From positions 1 through 27,101 of the forward strand of contig CALCEB010000140.1 of assembly GCA_937900045.1 (NCBI GenBank): a stretch of 27,101 bases of DNA. The letters are read 5' to 3'. Position 1 is the first letter of the stretch. Each line of letters starts with the position of its first letter. The DNA comes from an uncultured Acidobacteriota bacterium (GTDB taxonomy: Bacteria > Acidobacteriota > Terriglobia > UBA7540). The translations under genes were made by a program, and so were the position numbers. The notes under the pieces were generated by a model, which worked only from the letters and a program-made list of their open reading frames with translations, was not told the DNA's origin and ran no database searches. Of the stretch, positions 1 through 8,310 are shown piece by piece.

Positions 1-112
1 GTGCTACGCGCGGGACCGTTTATTGCTAGACCATCAAGTCATCTTGCCACCTCCTGCTTACTGCCCCCGCTAACGCATCTTCTGACCCGTTGCTCAATTT
101 CTCAACCAGTTC

Positions 113-141
113 TTGCGTCTGGCGCGGCGGCTCCATATACT
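113..141 (+). promoter_or_regulatory. Candidate sigma-70 promoter upstream of the sugar isomerase-like gene
   Basis: A TTGCGT -35-like box (113-118) and a TATACT -10-like box (136-141) are separated by 17 bases, and the downstream GTG start lies about 40 bases further on with AAGGAG at 166-171. The -10 matches consensus in five of six positions, the -35 in only three. This is pattern matching only; nothing else upstream in positions 1-112 is recognisable. Confidence 0.35.
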
Positions 142-179
142 GTCGGGGCAATTTGAAAAACAGCTAAGGAGAAGACACG

Positions 180-1067
180 GTGAGCAAAATTTCCAGACGT
201 GAAGCGGGGCGAAGAATCCTGATGTCATCGGCGGCGGCAATGGCCGCGGCGGGCGGGTTGCGGGGGGCGCAGTGGATTAATTCTGTGGTGCGCGGCGTGC
301 AAGTTGGCGCGCAGAGCTATAGTTTCCGCGACCGGCCGCTGGGCATGGCGATCGACGCGATGCGCACCATCGGACTCGGCGAGTGCGAGCTGTGGCAGGG
401 TCACGTGGAGCCGCAGCACCTTCCCGCTGACCAGTTGACATTCTGGCGGGAGACGGCGCCGCTATCCGATTTCCATCGCATCCGCGGGCAGTTTGACAAA
501 GCTGGCATCAGGCTCTACGCCTATAATTACAGCTTCAACAAGGATATGAACGGCGCCGAATTCGACCGCGGCTTCCAGATGGCCAAGGCGCTGGGAGTTC
601 GTTATATTACAGCCTCGTCTTACCTCAGCCTGGTACCGAGAATCCAACAGTACGCCCGCAAGTACAAGATTGTGGTGGCCATGCACGGCCACGATAACAC
701 CAGCGATCCGGACGAATTCTCCACCGCTGCAACCTTTGAAAAGGCGCTCGCCATGAGCCAGCATTACATCGCCGTGAACCTGGACATTGGCCATTTCGTC
801 GCGGCCGGCGGCGACCCGGTGTCGTTCATCCAACAGCATCACGACCGGATCGTGACCATTCACATCAAAGACCGTAAGAAAGACCACGGGCCGAACATGC
901 CCCTTGGACAAGGGGACACACCCATCATCCCCGTCCTGCATTTGCTGCGTGACAATCAGTGGAAGATTCCCGCCAACATTGAATACGAATATGGCAAGCC
1001 GGGCATGGACACCGTGGTCGAGGTCCAGAAGTGCTACGAGTATTGCCGCAAGGCGCTCGAAACCTAG
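180..1067 (+). CDS. Exported sugar phosphate isomerase/epimerase-like TIM-barrel protein
   Basis: The 295-residue product resembles the xylose-isomerase-like TIM-barrel superfamily (AP endonuclease 2 / sugar isomerase-epimerase fold). Residues 5-30 (SRREAGRR followed by an Ala/Gly/Met-rich stretch) look like a twin-arginine export signal, although the residue after the arginines is not the usual one. Barrel features include a Glu in GLGECELW (about 70), the HGHD segment near 170, NLDIGH near 200 and HIKD near 230, which are the usual positions of metal and substrate ligands. The GTG start at 180 is supported by AAGGAG 8 bases upstream. Similar secreted isomerases are common in acidobacteria and planctomycetes and usually have unknown sugar substrates. 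A sugar-acid-type dehydratase and a glucosidase follow in the window, which fits carbohydrate catabolism, but the exact substrate cannot be read from sequence. Confidence 0.85.
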   Translation: MSKISRREAGRRILMSSAAAMAAAGGLRGAQWINSVVRGVQVGAQSYSFRDRPLGMAIDAMRTIGLGECELWQGHVEPQHLPADQLTFWRETAPLSDFHRIRGQFDKAGIRLYAYNYSFNKDMNGAEFDRGFQMAKALGVRYITASSYLSLVPRIQQYARKYKIVVAMHGHDNTSDPDEFSTAATFEKALAMSQHYIAVNLDIGHFVAAGGDPVSFIQQHHDRIVTIHIKDRKKDHGPNMPLGQGDTPIIPVLHLLRDNQWKIPANIEYEYGKPGMDTVVEVQKCYEYCRKALET

Positions 1068-1175
1068 CCCGGATTACGCACTTCCGTGGCCGAGCCGCCA
1101 GGAAGACAGCGGCCAATGACCCTTTCCGGCCTGCCTTGCCGCGACTCTTTCCCATGTTACGATGAGGAAGCCGGA

Positions 1176-1373
1176 CTAAATTGTAGGTTCCGTTGTGCGA
1201 ACTCGCGCGCGTGACGGCACAGGATTCTTCTCCCGGCGTGGGCGAGCTTCCCCTGACTCAGGCTTTTCCTGATTGATGATGACGCGCTGGCAATCGAGGC
1301 AGAGGTAATGCTGCCCGCTTGGAGATTTACTGCTTCTGAGAGAACCACAGTTTGGACATTTAAGCTGCTTCAT
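1176..1373 (-). CDS. Small zinc-ribbon protein of unknown function
   Basis: The 65-residue ORF begins MKQLKCPNCG and carries a CxxC-x15-CxxC pattern (Cys6, Cys9, Cys25, Cys28), as expected for a small zinc ribbon. The rest, from about residue 35, is charged, Arg/Pro/Glu-rich and probably disordered. No Shine-Dalgarno is obvious before the ATG at 1373, and the upstream DNA is an unusually AT-rich stretch that may hold its promoter. I do not recognise a specific family; the N-terminal pattern recalls the short zinc fingers found in some transcription factors and in transposase accessory proteins. The clean four-cysteine motif makes a chance ORF less likely, but it could be a remnant. It stands alone between a + strand gene and the dehydratase. 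Confidence 0.5.
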   Translation of the reverse strand: MKQLKCPNCGSLRSSKSPSGQHYLCLDCQRVIINQEKPESGEARPRREKNPVPSRARVRTTEPTI

Positions 1374-1634
1374 AATGGATTAACAATCTAGCATATCTCT
1401 ACTCCACAAGATAGCCGATTTTTCAAATTTTTTAACCTTAACTCTATGTATATTAATAACTTGTAAATTTAGATCATTTCCCAACGCCGCCCCCACCATC
1501 AAAAAACCGGCACAGTTGGTAGAGGTACCGCCCGTGGGCGCCAGTTCGCGCGGGCACAACGCCTGTACCTAGCTGACAAGCTAATCCTTTCAACCTGTTA
1601 GATGAGAGGTTTGGCGAAAGCGGCGGCGAGAACT
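1374..1634. other. AT-rich intergenic stretch
   Basis: Positions about 1378-1480 are strikingly AT-rich (runs of A/T, TATATTAATA-like words) compared with the GC-rich surroundings; 1490-1634 returns to normal composition and has several GC-rich partial inverted repeats. No gene or RNA was recognised. It lies upstream of the zinc-ribbon gene and downstream of the dehydratase stop codon, so it may carry the zinc-ribbon promoter. Confidence 0.4.
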
Positions 1635-3341
1635 TCAAGCAGGCCGCAGGAAGTCAAAATCACAGCCTTCGTGGGCTTGCATGATATGGTCCAGAAACAT
1701 CTTGCCGTAACCGCGCTGGTAATGCGGAGCGGACGGTTGCCATCCGGCAAGCCGATTCTTGATTTCACCATCCGGCGCCAGCAACTCCAACCGCCGGCCG
1801 GGCACATCCAGCTCAATGAGATCACCGTCCTTGACGATGGCGAGCGGCCCGCCCACCGCGGCTTCCGGAGACACGTGCAGCACCACCGTTCCATACGCCG
1901 TGCCGCTCATGCGCGCGTCGCTCAGGCGAACCATGTCCCGCACGCCGGCTTCAAGGAGCTTCTTTGGAATGGGCATGTCCCCCCATTCGGGCATTCCGGG
2001 CGCGCCCTTTGGACCTCCGCGCTTCAGCACTAACACGCAACTTTCGTCCACGTCCAGGCTGGGATCGTCCACGCGGGCCAGCAAATCTTTATAATTCTCA
2101 AAAACCACGGCCCGGCCGCGATGCTTGAGGAGCGCCGGCGATGCCGCGGTTTGTTTGATGACGGCGCCGTGCGGCGCCAGGTTCCCCTTCAGGATCACGG
2201 TTCCGCCTTCGGGTTTAAGCGGCTGTTTGAATGGCCGGATGACGTCGCGATTGAAGCATTCAGCGCTGGCAATGTTCTCTCCCGCCGTCTTCCCCGAAAC
2301 CGTCAGGGCGTTCAGCTTCAACTGGCCTTGCAATTCGCGCATCACGGCAGGCAGTCCGCCGGCATAATACATATCCTCCATCAGAAATTCTCCGGAGGGC
2401 CGCACGTTCGCGAGGAAGGGCGTTTCGCGGGAAATCTCGTCAAACCTTTCGAGCGGCAGATGGATGCCCAGGCGCCCCGCAATCGCCACCAGGTGAATGA
2501 TGGCATTGGTCGAGCCACCGATGGCCATATTCACGCGGATGGCATTTTCAAAAGCCTCCCGGGTGAGAATCTGGGAAGGCCGCAAGCCCTCGCGCGCCAT
2601 CTGGACGGCGCGGCGGCCGCTTTCCTCGGCAATGGACATGCGGTGCGCGTCGGCGGCAGGAATATTGGCGCAGCCCGTCAGCGTCATGCCCAGGGCTTCC
2701 GCCACGCTGGTCATGGTGGAGGCGGTTCCCATCACCATGCAATGCCCGGCGCTGCGGGAGATGCATCCCTCAAACTCCGCCCACTGTTCGTCGGTCAGGT
2801 TTCCGGCGCGCCTTTCCGCCCAGAATTTGCGGGCGTCCGTGCCGGAGCCGACGGGGGTTCCACGAAACATGCCGCGCAACATGGGCCCGCCCGTGACCAT
2901 GATGGCGGGAACATCAGCGCTGGCCGCGCCCATCAGTTCGGCGGGGGTCGTTTTATCACAACCGGAGAGCAGTACCACGGCGTCCAGCGGATAGGCGCGG
3001 ATGTTCTCCTCCACATCCATGGCCATCAGGTTGCGATAAAGCATGGTGGTGGGCTTCATCAGGACTTCACCCAGGGAAATGGTGGGGAATTCCAGCGGAA
3101 ACCCACCCGCTTCCCACACGCCGCGCTTCACCGCCTCTGCCACCAGCCGCAGGTGAGCATTGCAGGTGGTGAGCTCGCTCCAGGAGTTGCAGATGCCTAC
3201 AACCGGCTTGCCGTTAAAAAGGCCCCGGGTGAAGCCTTCGGCTCGCAAATAAGCGCGATGCGTCATGCCGTGAATGTCATCCGTTCCAAACCATTCGCGG
3301 CTGCGAAGTTTGGCGTCGCCGTTTCCGTTGGATTGACTCAT
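1635..3341 (-). CDS. IlvD/Edd-family dehydratase, probably sugar-acid type (often annotated dihydroxy-acid dehydratase)
   Basis: The 568-residue protein is a full-length IlvD/Edd dehydratase, an iron-sulfur enzyme that removes water from 2,3-dihydroxy acids. The three cluster cysteines are visible in TTCNAHL (Cys60), LSGCDKTTP (Cys128) and SAGHCMVMGTASTM (Cys201). The Lys in GCDKTTP (130) and the C-terminal DARMSGTAYGTVVLHVSPEAA region are also family hallmarks. True dihydroxy-acid dehydratases of valine/isoleucine synthesis usually read SAGSCxGMxTANTM; the GHCxxMGTASTM form is typical of the arabinonate/xylonate dehydratase branch. Together with the sugar-related neighbours and the absence of other ilv genes, a sugar-acid substrate is favoured (inference). 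The ATG at 3341 has GGAG 9 bases upstream. Confidence 0.9.
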   Translation of the reverse strand: MSQSNGNGDAKLRSREWFGTDDIHGMTHRAYLRAEGFTRGLFNGKPVVGICNSWSELTTCNAHLRLVAEAVKRGVWEAGGFPLEFPTISLGEVLMKPTTMLYRNLMAMDVEENIRAYPLDAVVLLSGCDKTTPAELMGAASADVPAIMVTGGPMLRGMFRGTPVGSGTDARKFWAERRAGNLTDEQWAEFEGCISRSAGHCMVMGTASTMTSVAEALGMTLTGCANIPAADAHRMSIAEESGRRAVQMAREGLRPSQILTREAFENAIRVNMAIGGSTNAIIHLVAIAGRLGIHLPLERFDEISRETPFLANVRPSGEFLMEDMYYAGGLPAVMRELQGQLKLNALTVSGKTAGENIASAECFNRDVIRPFKQPLKPEGGTVILKGNLAPHGAVIKQTAASPALLKHRGRAVVFENYKDLLARVDDPSLDVDESCVLVLKRGGPKGAPGMPEWGDMPIPKKLLEAGVRDMVRLSDARMSGTAYGTVVLHVSPEAAVGGPLAIVKDGDLIELDVPGRRLELLAPDGEIKNRLAGWQPSAPHYQRGYGKMFLDHIMQAHEGCDFDFLRPA

Positions 3342-3495
3342 AAGGGTTTTCTCCGTGAATGAAAAATCTTCTGCTCCGCCCGTTTTGAAGACTCCAATAT
3401 TAAATTTGAGCCATTATCTTAACATGGGCAGCGTTCAAGCGGACAAGTTGCACGCTGGCTCGGTAGTGACGGAGTTTGCTGTAGCGGCGCTCTAT

Positions 3496-3567
3496 GAGCG
3501 GCGAAATACGCCGGTCGCAGACCGGCGCTACAGTCTTGGAGCGCCGCCGGCTTATTCCGTTGTGTAT
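3496..3567. repeat. Dispersed palindromic repeat, copy A (short form)
   Basis: This segment matches positions 8236-8307 with about eight mismatches over 72 bases. It contains the core hairpin GCCGGTC-gca-GACCGGC followed by GCTACAG and GGAGCGCC. The left part is shorter than in the copies at 8183 and 20888, so this looks like an internally deleted member. The surrounding non-coding gap 3342-3707, between the divergent dehydratase and glucosidase genes, shows no other recognisable feature apart from an AGGAG ribosome-binding site at its right end. Confidence 0.75.
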
Positions 3568-3707
3568 AGTTGCCTTGCGTCTTTGCGTGATGCGGTTTAG
3601 TTTTTTTCTTTCCCTGTTCCAAACTGTATCATCCGCGAAAAATTAAGCAACGCAAAGCCAGTGTCCGGTTAATATGGTCGTTTGACTTTCGGGTTCGCGG
3701 AGGAGCA

Positions 3708-6368
3708 GTGGCTGCAGAGAAGACGCAGAAGACGGCGGAGGAGATTCGTCTCGACGAATCCGCCCAGCAGAAGGTTCATTGGAAACGGTGGGGGCCGTAC
3801 CTTTCCGAAAGGCAATGGGCCACCGTGCGCGAGGATTACAGCGAGAGCGGCGACGCCTGGGGATATTTTCCCCACGAGCATTCACGATCCCGGACCTACC
3901 GCTGGGGTGAAGACGGTCTGGGCGGCATTTGCGACCGGCATCAGTTGATCTGCTTTGCGGTGGCGCTTTGGAACGGGTCTGATTCCATCCTCAAGGAGCG
4001 GCTTTACGGTCTCACCGGACATGAAGGAAATCACGGCGAGGATGTGAAGGAAGTCTACTTTTACCTCGATTCAACGCCCACCCATTCCTACATGAAGTTT
4101 CTCTACAAGTATCCGCAGGCGCCTTTTCCTTATTCCTGGCTGCTGGAGGAGAATCGCAGACGGACTCGGGAGGAGCCGGAATTTGAGCTGATGGATACCG
4201 GGATTTTCAATGAGAACCGTTACTTTGACATTTTGGTGGAATACGCCAAGGCCGCGGCGGATGATATCTTGATTCGGGCCAGCGTTTTCAACCGCGGACC
4301 GGACCCTGCCACCCTTCGCATCCTGCCCACGCTGTGGTTCCGCAACACCTGGTCCTGGGGCTGGGATGACCGGCGTCCCGAAGTCCGCGCCATTCCAGCG
4401 CCGCCTGGAATTGTGGCCCTGGAAGCGGAGCATTACTACTACGGGAAACGTTGGCTCGCTCTCGAGGGCGCCCCGGACCTGCTTTTTACAGAGAACGAAA
4501 CCAACTACCAGAAGGTCTATGGAACTCCGAATCGCGCCGAATTCGTCAAGGACGCTTTCCACGATTATGTCGTGCTGGGCGCCCGCGCCGCCCTCAATCC
4601 GCAGCAAAAAGGCACCAAAGCCGCTGCGGATTACGCCCTGGCGCTGGCGCCGGGGGAAGGCCGGTCCATTCGAATGCGCTTGACGGATTACGCTCCAAAC
4701 CCGGAGATGCTTGGGCCGGGGTTCGACGCGGTATTTAACCAGCGAATGGCCGAAGCGGATGAATTCTATGAGCAGTTTTGCCGCGATGTTTCCGAAGACG
4801 CAAGGAACGTTCAAAGACAAGCCTTTGCGGGAATGCTTTGGAACAAACAGGTTTACATCTACGACGTGCGCACCTGGCTGGAGGGCGATCCCTCCATGCC
4901 GCCGCCTCCGCCCAACCGCCGCTTCGGACGCAACCACGATTGGGCGCACCTTTTCAACTCCGATGTTGTCTCCATGCCGGACAAGTGGGAGTATCCGTGG
5001 TACGCGGCGTGGGACCTGGCGTTCCACTGCATCGTTTTCGCCATGATCGATTCAGACTACGCCAAGGAGATGCTGATTCTCTTTTTGCGCGAATGGTACA
5101 TGCACCCCAATGCCCAGTTGCCCGCTTACGAATGGAATTTCAGCGACGTGAATCCTCCGGTTCATGCCTGGGCGGCGTGGCGGGTTTACAAGATCGAACA
5201 GCGCATCCGGGGCAGGGGCGACCTGCTGTTCCTGAAGCGCGTCTTCCACAAGCTGCTGATGAATTTCACTTGGTGGGTGAACCGCAAGGACCCGCAAGGC
5301 ATGAACGTGTTCGAGGGCGGATTCCTCGGCATGGATAACATCGGCGTTTTTGACCGCTCCGCCAAGCTCCCCTTCGGCGGCTACATCGAGCAATCCGACG
5401 GCACAAGCTGGATGGGCATGTTCTGCCTCATCATGCTCGACATGTCATTGGAGCTTGCCATGGAGGACCCGGCCTACGAAGATTGCGCCAGTAAATTCTT
5501 CGAACACTTTGTCTATATTGCTCACGCCATGAATGACCTGGGAGGCCTCGGTATTGAACTCTGGGACGAAAAGGATGGCTTCTATTACGATGTGCTCCAC
5601 ATGGAAAATGGCTTCCATTACCCGCTCAAAGTCCGTTCCATGGTGGGATTGATTCCTTTGTTTCCCGTGACCACGCTCGAGCCGGAAATGGTGAATAAGC
5701 TGCCGGGCTTCAAGCGCCGCATGCAATGGTTTATTGACCATTCACCGGAACTGGCCGGCCACATCGATATGTCACAACAGACGAAGGACGGCCCCCGGCG
5801 TTTGCTCTCCATCGTCAACCGTGAGCGGCTGGTGCGCGTCTTGCGCTATATGCTGGACGAGTCGGAGTTCCTTTCGCCGCACGGCGTCCGGGCGCTCTCC
5901 AAATTTCACCAGGAACATCCTTACACCCTCCACCTGGATGGCTACACCCACACCGTGGACTACGAGCCGGCCGAATCCACCACCGCCATGTTCGGAGGCA
6001 ACTCCAACTGGCGCGGTCCAGTGTGGTTTCCCATGAATTTCCTGCTCATCGAATCCCTTCAGAAATTCCATTACTATTTTGGCGACCCCTTGAAGGTTGA
6101 GTTCCCTACCGGCTCGGGGCAGCCCGCTACGCTCTGGGAAGTGACTTCGGAAATCTCCCGCCGCCTCACCCGTCTCTTCCTGCGTGGATCTGACGGCCGC
6201 CGTCCCGCTCACGGCGATGACTCCCGGTTTCAGTCCGACCTATATTGGAAGGATTTCGTTCTGTTTTACGAGTATTTTCACGGTGATAACGGCCGCGGCT
6301 TGGGGGCAAACCACCAAACCGGATGGTCGGGAATTGTCGCTAAACTCATCGAGCAAAGCGGGGACTGA
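3708..6368 (+). CDS. MGH1/GH63-like glucosidase
   Basis: The 886-residue protein resembles the bacterial branch of the glycoside hydrolase 63 / mannosyl-oligosaccharide glucosidase-like (MGH1) families with an (alpha/alpha)6 barrel. Recognisable parts are the N-terminal ERLYGLTGHEGNHGEDVKE block (about 105-123), the EGGFLGMDNIGVFDRS block (about 535) and IEQSDGTSWMGMFCL (about 563), where the catalytic acid is expected, and the C-terminal GNSNWRGPVWFPMN block (about 765). No signal peptide is seen, so it is probably cytoplasmic. The start is GTG at 3708 with GGAGGAG-like purines immediately upstream (3699-3705). It most likely hydrolyses an alpha-glucoside or alpha-glucosyl ester such as a compatible solute or oligosaccharide; substrate is not determined by sequence. 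It is transcribed alone. Confidence 0.9.
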   Translation: MAAEKTQKTAEEIRLDESAQQKVHWKRWGPYLSERQWATVREDYSESGDAWGYFPHEHSRSRTYRWGEDGLGGICDRHQLICFAVALWNGSDSILKERLYGLTGHEGNHGEDVKEVYFYLDSTPTHSYMKFLYKYPQAPFPYSWLLEENRRRTREEPEFELMDTGIFNENRYFDILVEYAKAAADDILIRASVFNRGPDPATLRILPTLWFRNTWSWGWDDRRPEVRAIPAPPGIVALEAEHYYYGKRWLALEGAPDLLFTENETNYQKVYGTPNRAEFVKDAFHDYVVLGARAALNPQQKGTKAAADYALALAPGEGRSIRMRLTDYAPNPEMLGPGFDAVFNQRMAEADEFYEQFCRDVSEDARNVQRQAFAGMLWNKQVYIYDVRTWLEGDPSMPPPPPNRRFGRNHDWAHLFNSDVVSMPDKWEYPWYAAWDLAFHCIVFAMIDSDYAKEMLILFLREWYMHPNAQLPAYEWNFSDVNPPVHAWAAWRVYKIEQRIRGRGDLLFLKRVFHKLLMNFTWWVNRKDPQGMNVFEGGFLGMDNIGVFDRSAKLPFGGYIEQSDGTSWMGMFCLIMLDMSLELAMEDPAYEDCASKFFEHFVYIAHAMNDLGGLGIELWDEKDGFYYDVLHMENGFHYPLKVRSMVGLIPLFPVTTLEPEMVNKLPGFKRRMQWFIDHSPELAGHIDMSQQTKDGPRRLLSIVNRERLVRVLRYMLDESEFLSPHGVRALSKFHQEHPYTLHLDGYTHTVDYEPAESTTAMFGGNSNWRGPVWFPMNFLLIESLQKFHYYFGDPLKVEFPTGSGQPATLWEVTSEISRRLTRLFLRGSDGRRPAHGDDSRFQSDLYWKDFVLFYEYFHGDNGRGLGANHQTGWSGIVAKLIEQSGD

Positions 6369-6930
6369 GGGTAACATGCATTTGCACCCAAAGCTAAGCA
6401 TTTATCACAAAACAAAGGGGTTTTAGGTTTGATGTGGCTGCGGTGAGCCCCGAAACGGAGATGTGGACCCCCGGCTCCACGGGGGTGACCATGAAACCCA
6501 GGGGAAGTAACCACCCTGCTCGTCATTCCCGCGTAGGCGGGAATCCACAACCTGCTTGATACAGAGTTGTTTTCTAACTCTGTCATTTAGGGCCTACGGC
6601 CCGCGAAAGCCCATGAAAATCACTCGGTGTCAGGTAGAGGTAGAGCTCATCATGTTAAGTCCTTTGATCTCAGAACGGCTTCATTCGCGACTCCGTGTTT
6701 TTCGACCCTGCGCCTTGCCGGCTTGTTCCATGACCTGGCGGCGTTTGGTTGATAGCCGGTGAGAAGGCAAGGATTTGAATGCTGACTGACCCACTATCGA
6801 ACAGGGCCTGGAATTTACAGCCCCCTGATGCACATGGTATTCTGCCGCTTAGGAACGGGCAGGGCTTTTGAATGGTCCTAATCGAAAGGACCGTGCAAGG
6901 TAACGCTTAAGAACCTATTCCGTAGGAATC
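6369..6930. other. 562-bp intergenic region with small inverted repeats
   Basis: No convincing gene is present. Features seen: a 20-bp dRS3-like palindrome at 6525-6544; an 8-bp perfect stem ACAGAGTT/AACTCTGT at 6561-6568 and 6576-6583; and a 6-bp stem GGTCCT/AGGACC at 6874-6879 and 6887-6892 in the leader of the next gene. None of the hairpins has a proper T-tract, so none is called a terminator. Confidence 0.4.
6525..6544. repeat. dRS3-like 20-bp inverted repeat
   Basis: The sequence ATTCCC-GCGTAGGC-GGGAAT is a perfect 8-bp-arm palindrome (ATTCCCGC/GCGGGAAT). It fits the ATTCCC-N8-GGGAAT form of the dRS3 repeat known from Neisseria and seen as dispersed 'CGTCATTCCCGCG...' repeats in other bacteria. 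Only one copy occurs in this window. Confidence 0.6.
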
Positions 6931-8151
6931 ATGAAAGCCGTTAAAACCATTGCCATTATCGGTGGCGGGCCAGCCGGAGCCATGGCAGCGGCGGGTCTCG
7001 CTGGCAAAACCAACCAGAACGGGACAGGTGGATCGCATCGGATTCTCATCTTTGAAGAAAGGCAAGGTTGGGAGAAACCGTGCGGTGGAGGATTGCCATA
7101 TAAGGTTCTCCGGCGCTACCCATTTCTGCTTGAAGCCATTTATGAGCATCGACTTATCAACCGGGTAGACCTGATTGCGCCGGATGGATCATCCAACCGC
7201 CTTGCTCTCCATCATCCCATTGCCATTTACTCGCGGAAAGTATTGAATTCGCTCCTCTTGCGGCGGGCATCCGAAGCCGGAGCGGAAGTCGTCTCCGATC
7301 ACATTCGTGGCTTCACCCAAGTACGGGAAGGTTGGGAAATTCACGGACGAACCGAAACCTATCAGGCTGATTTCCTGGTTCTTGCGGCCGGGGCCCGCAC
7401 CCGGTTGCGGAACTTGCTGACTCCCGACTTTCCAGCGAGCGATTTCATGCTGACTTTTGGCTACTATATGTCCGGGCCGGAGCACGCCATGCGGGTGCGA
7501 TTCTTCAAGGACTTTGAAGGTTATGCTTGGGTATTTCCGCGCCTCGATCACCTCTCGGTTGGAATCTGCGGAAAAGCCGGAGAAAGCTCGATGCCGGAGT
7601 TGCGCAGCCGGCTCCACGGCTTCATGGAGGAGTCCGGTTACTCCCCAAGTCAAGCGCCCATTTTCAGCCACTTATTGCCATCCCCCGGCATCGCAAGCTG
7701 GAGAAATATGCGTCTGGCGGGTGACGGGTGGGCCATCACGGGTGATTCCGGAGGTTTGGTGGACCCGGTCACGGGCGAGGGCATCTATTACGCCATGCGC
7801 TCCGGGGAAATGGTGGCTGATGCCTTGCGCGAAGGCGTTCCTCACCAATATCCGGCACGGGTTGAAGCGGAATTCGGAGAGCGGCTGACTCTTGCCGCGC
7901 GGCTCGCGCCTCATTTTTATCATGGCGGGTTTCTGGGCAAGCCCTGGACCTATCGCGTGGTTGAGTACAGCGCCCAAAGTCGGAGCTGCGAGTCCCTTCT
8001 TCAAGACTTGGTGGATGGATCACAAAATTATGCAACCCTCTTGCGGCGGCTGTGCGGCACTTTGGCGAAGGGCTTCTTTGAAATGAGTCTGGGATCATTG
8101 CGGCGGCATGTCACACAGTTGGGGAGGCCGAATGCTGCGAGGGAAGGCTAG
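6931..8151 (+). CDS. FAD-dependent oxidoreductase, geranylgeranyl reductase family
   Basis: The 406-residue protein has the N-terminal dinucleotide-binding motif IIGGGPAG (9-16), the family motif KPCGGGLP (49-56) and the second FAD-contact motif GDSGGLVDPVTGEGI (271-285). This combination is typical of the geranylgeranyl reductase / digeranylgeranylglycerophospholipid reductase group, flavoproteins that reduce isoprenoid chains or related double bonds using NAD(P)H or a quinol. In bacteria many members act on polyprenyl lipids or menaquinone side chains; the substrate here is unknown. The ATG at 6931 has only a weak TAGGA ribosome-binding site. The gene stands alone between a long non-coding region and a palindromic repeat that separates it from hemL, so no operon partner is evident. 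Confidence 0.85.
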   Translation: MKAVKTIAIIGGGPAGAMAAAGLAGKTNQNGTGGSHRILIFEERQGWEKPCGGGLPYKVLRRYPFLLEAIYEHRLINRVDLIAPDGSSNRLALHHPIAIYSRKVLNSLLLRRASEAGAEVVSDHIRGFTQVREGWEIHGRTETYQADFLVLAAGARTRLRNLLTPDFPASDFMLTFGYYMSGPEHAMRVRFFKDFEGYAWVFPRLDHLSVGICGKAGESSMPELRSRLHGFMEESGYSPSQAPIFSHLLPSPGIASWRNMRLAGDGWAITGDSGGLVDPVTGEGIYYAMRSGEMVADALREGVPHQYPARVEAEFGERLTLAARLAPHFYHGGFLGKPWTYRVVEYSAQSRSCESLLQDLVDGSQNYATLLRRLCGTLAKGFFEMSLGSLRRHVTQLGRPNAAREG

Positions 8152-8182
8152 CGCCCAGACCGGGAAATTATACAGGGCGCCA

Positions 8183-8294
8183 TAAGCCGGCGACGGTCAC
8201 TCGCTGTACCGCCGCACGGAGCTTGCCCTGACAGGGAGCGGCGAAATCCGCCGGTCATAGACCGGCGCTACAGCCTTGGAGCGCCGTCGGCTTA
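8183..8294. repeat. Dispersed palindromic repeat, copy B (full length, ~112 bp)
   Basis: The element begins TAAGCCGGCGAC and ends GCCGTCGGCTTA, giving imperfect terminal inverted repeats. Inside lies the core hairpin GCCGGTC-ata-GACCGGC (8250-8266). Its reverse complement aligns along its whole length with 20888-20996, and its right half aligns in direct orientation with 3496-3567. Similarity to copy A continues past the terminal repeat to about 8307, which is three bases before the hemL start codon. Confidence 0.8.
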
Positions 8295-8310
8295 CTTCGT
8301 TGGGTATAAA

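Noticed and set aside
2121..3362. A 413-codon open frame on the + strand opposite the dehydratase gene
   Set aside because: It is the antisense shadow of a strongly conserved IlvD/Edd gene; the translation is rich in Gly/His/Arg/Gln with no recognisable fold.
4071..5027. A 318-codon open frame on the - strand opposite the glucosidase
   Set aside because: The + strand gene is complete and conserved here; the minus frame arises from GC-biased codon use.
6561..6583. A hairpin (8-bp stem) as terminator of the glucosidase gene
   Set aside because: It is almost 200 bases after the stop and lacks a T-tract.
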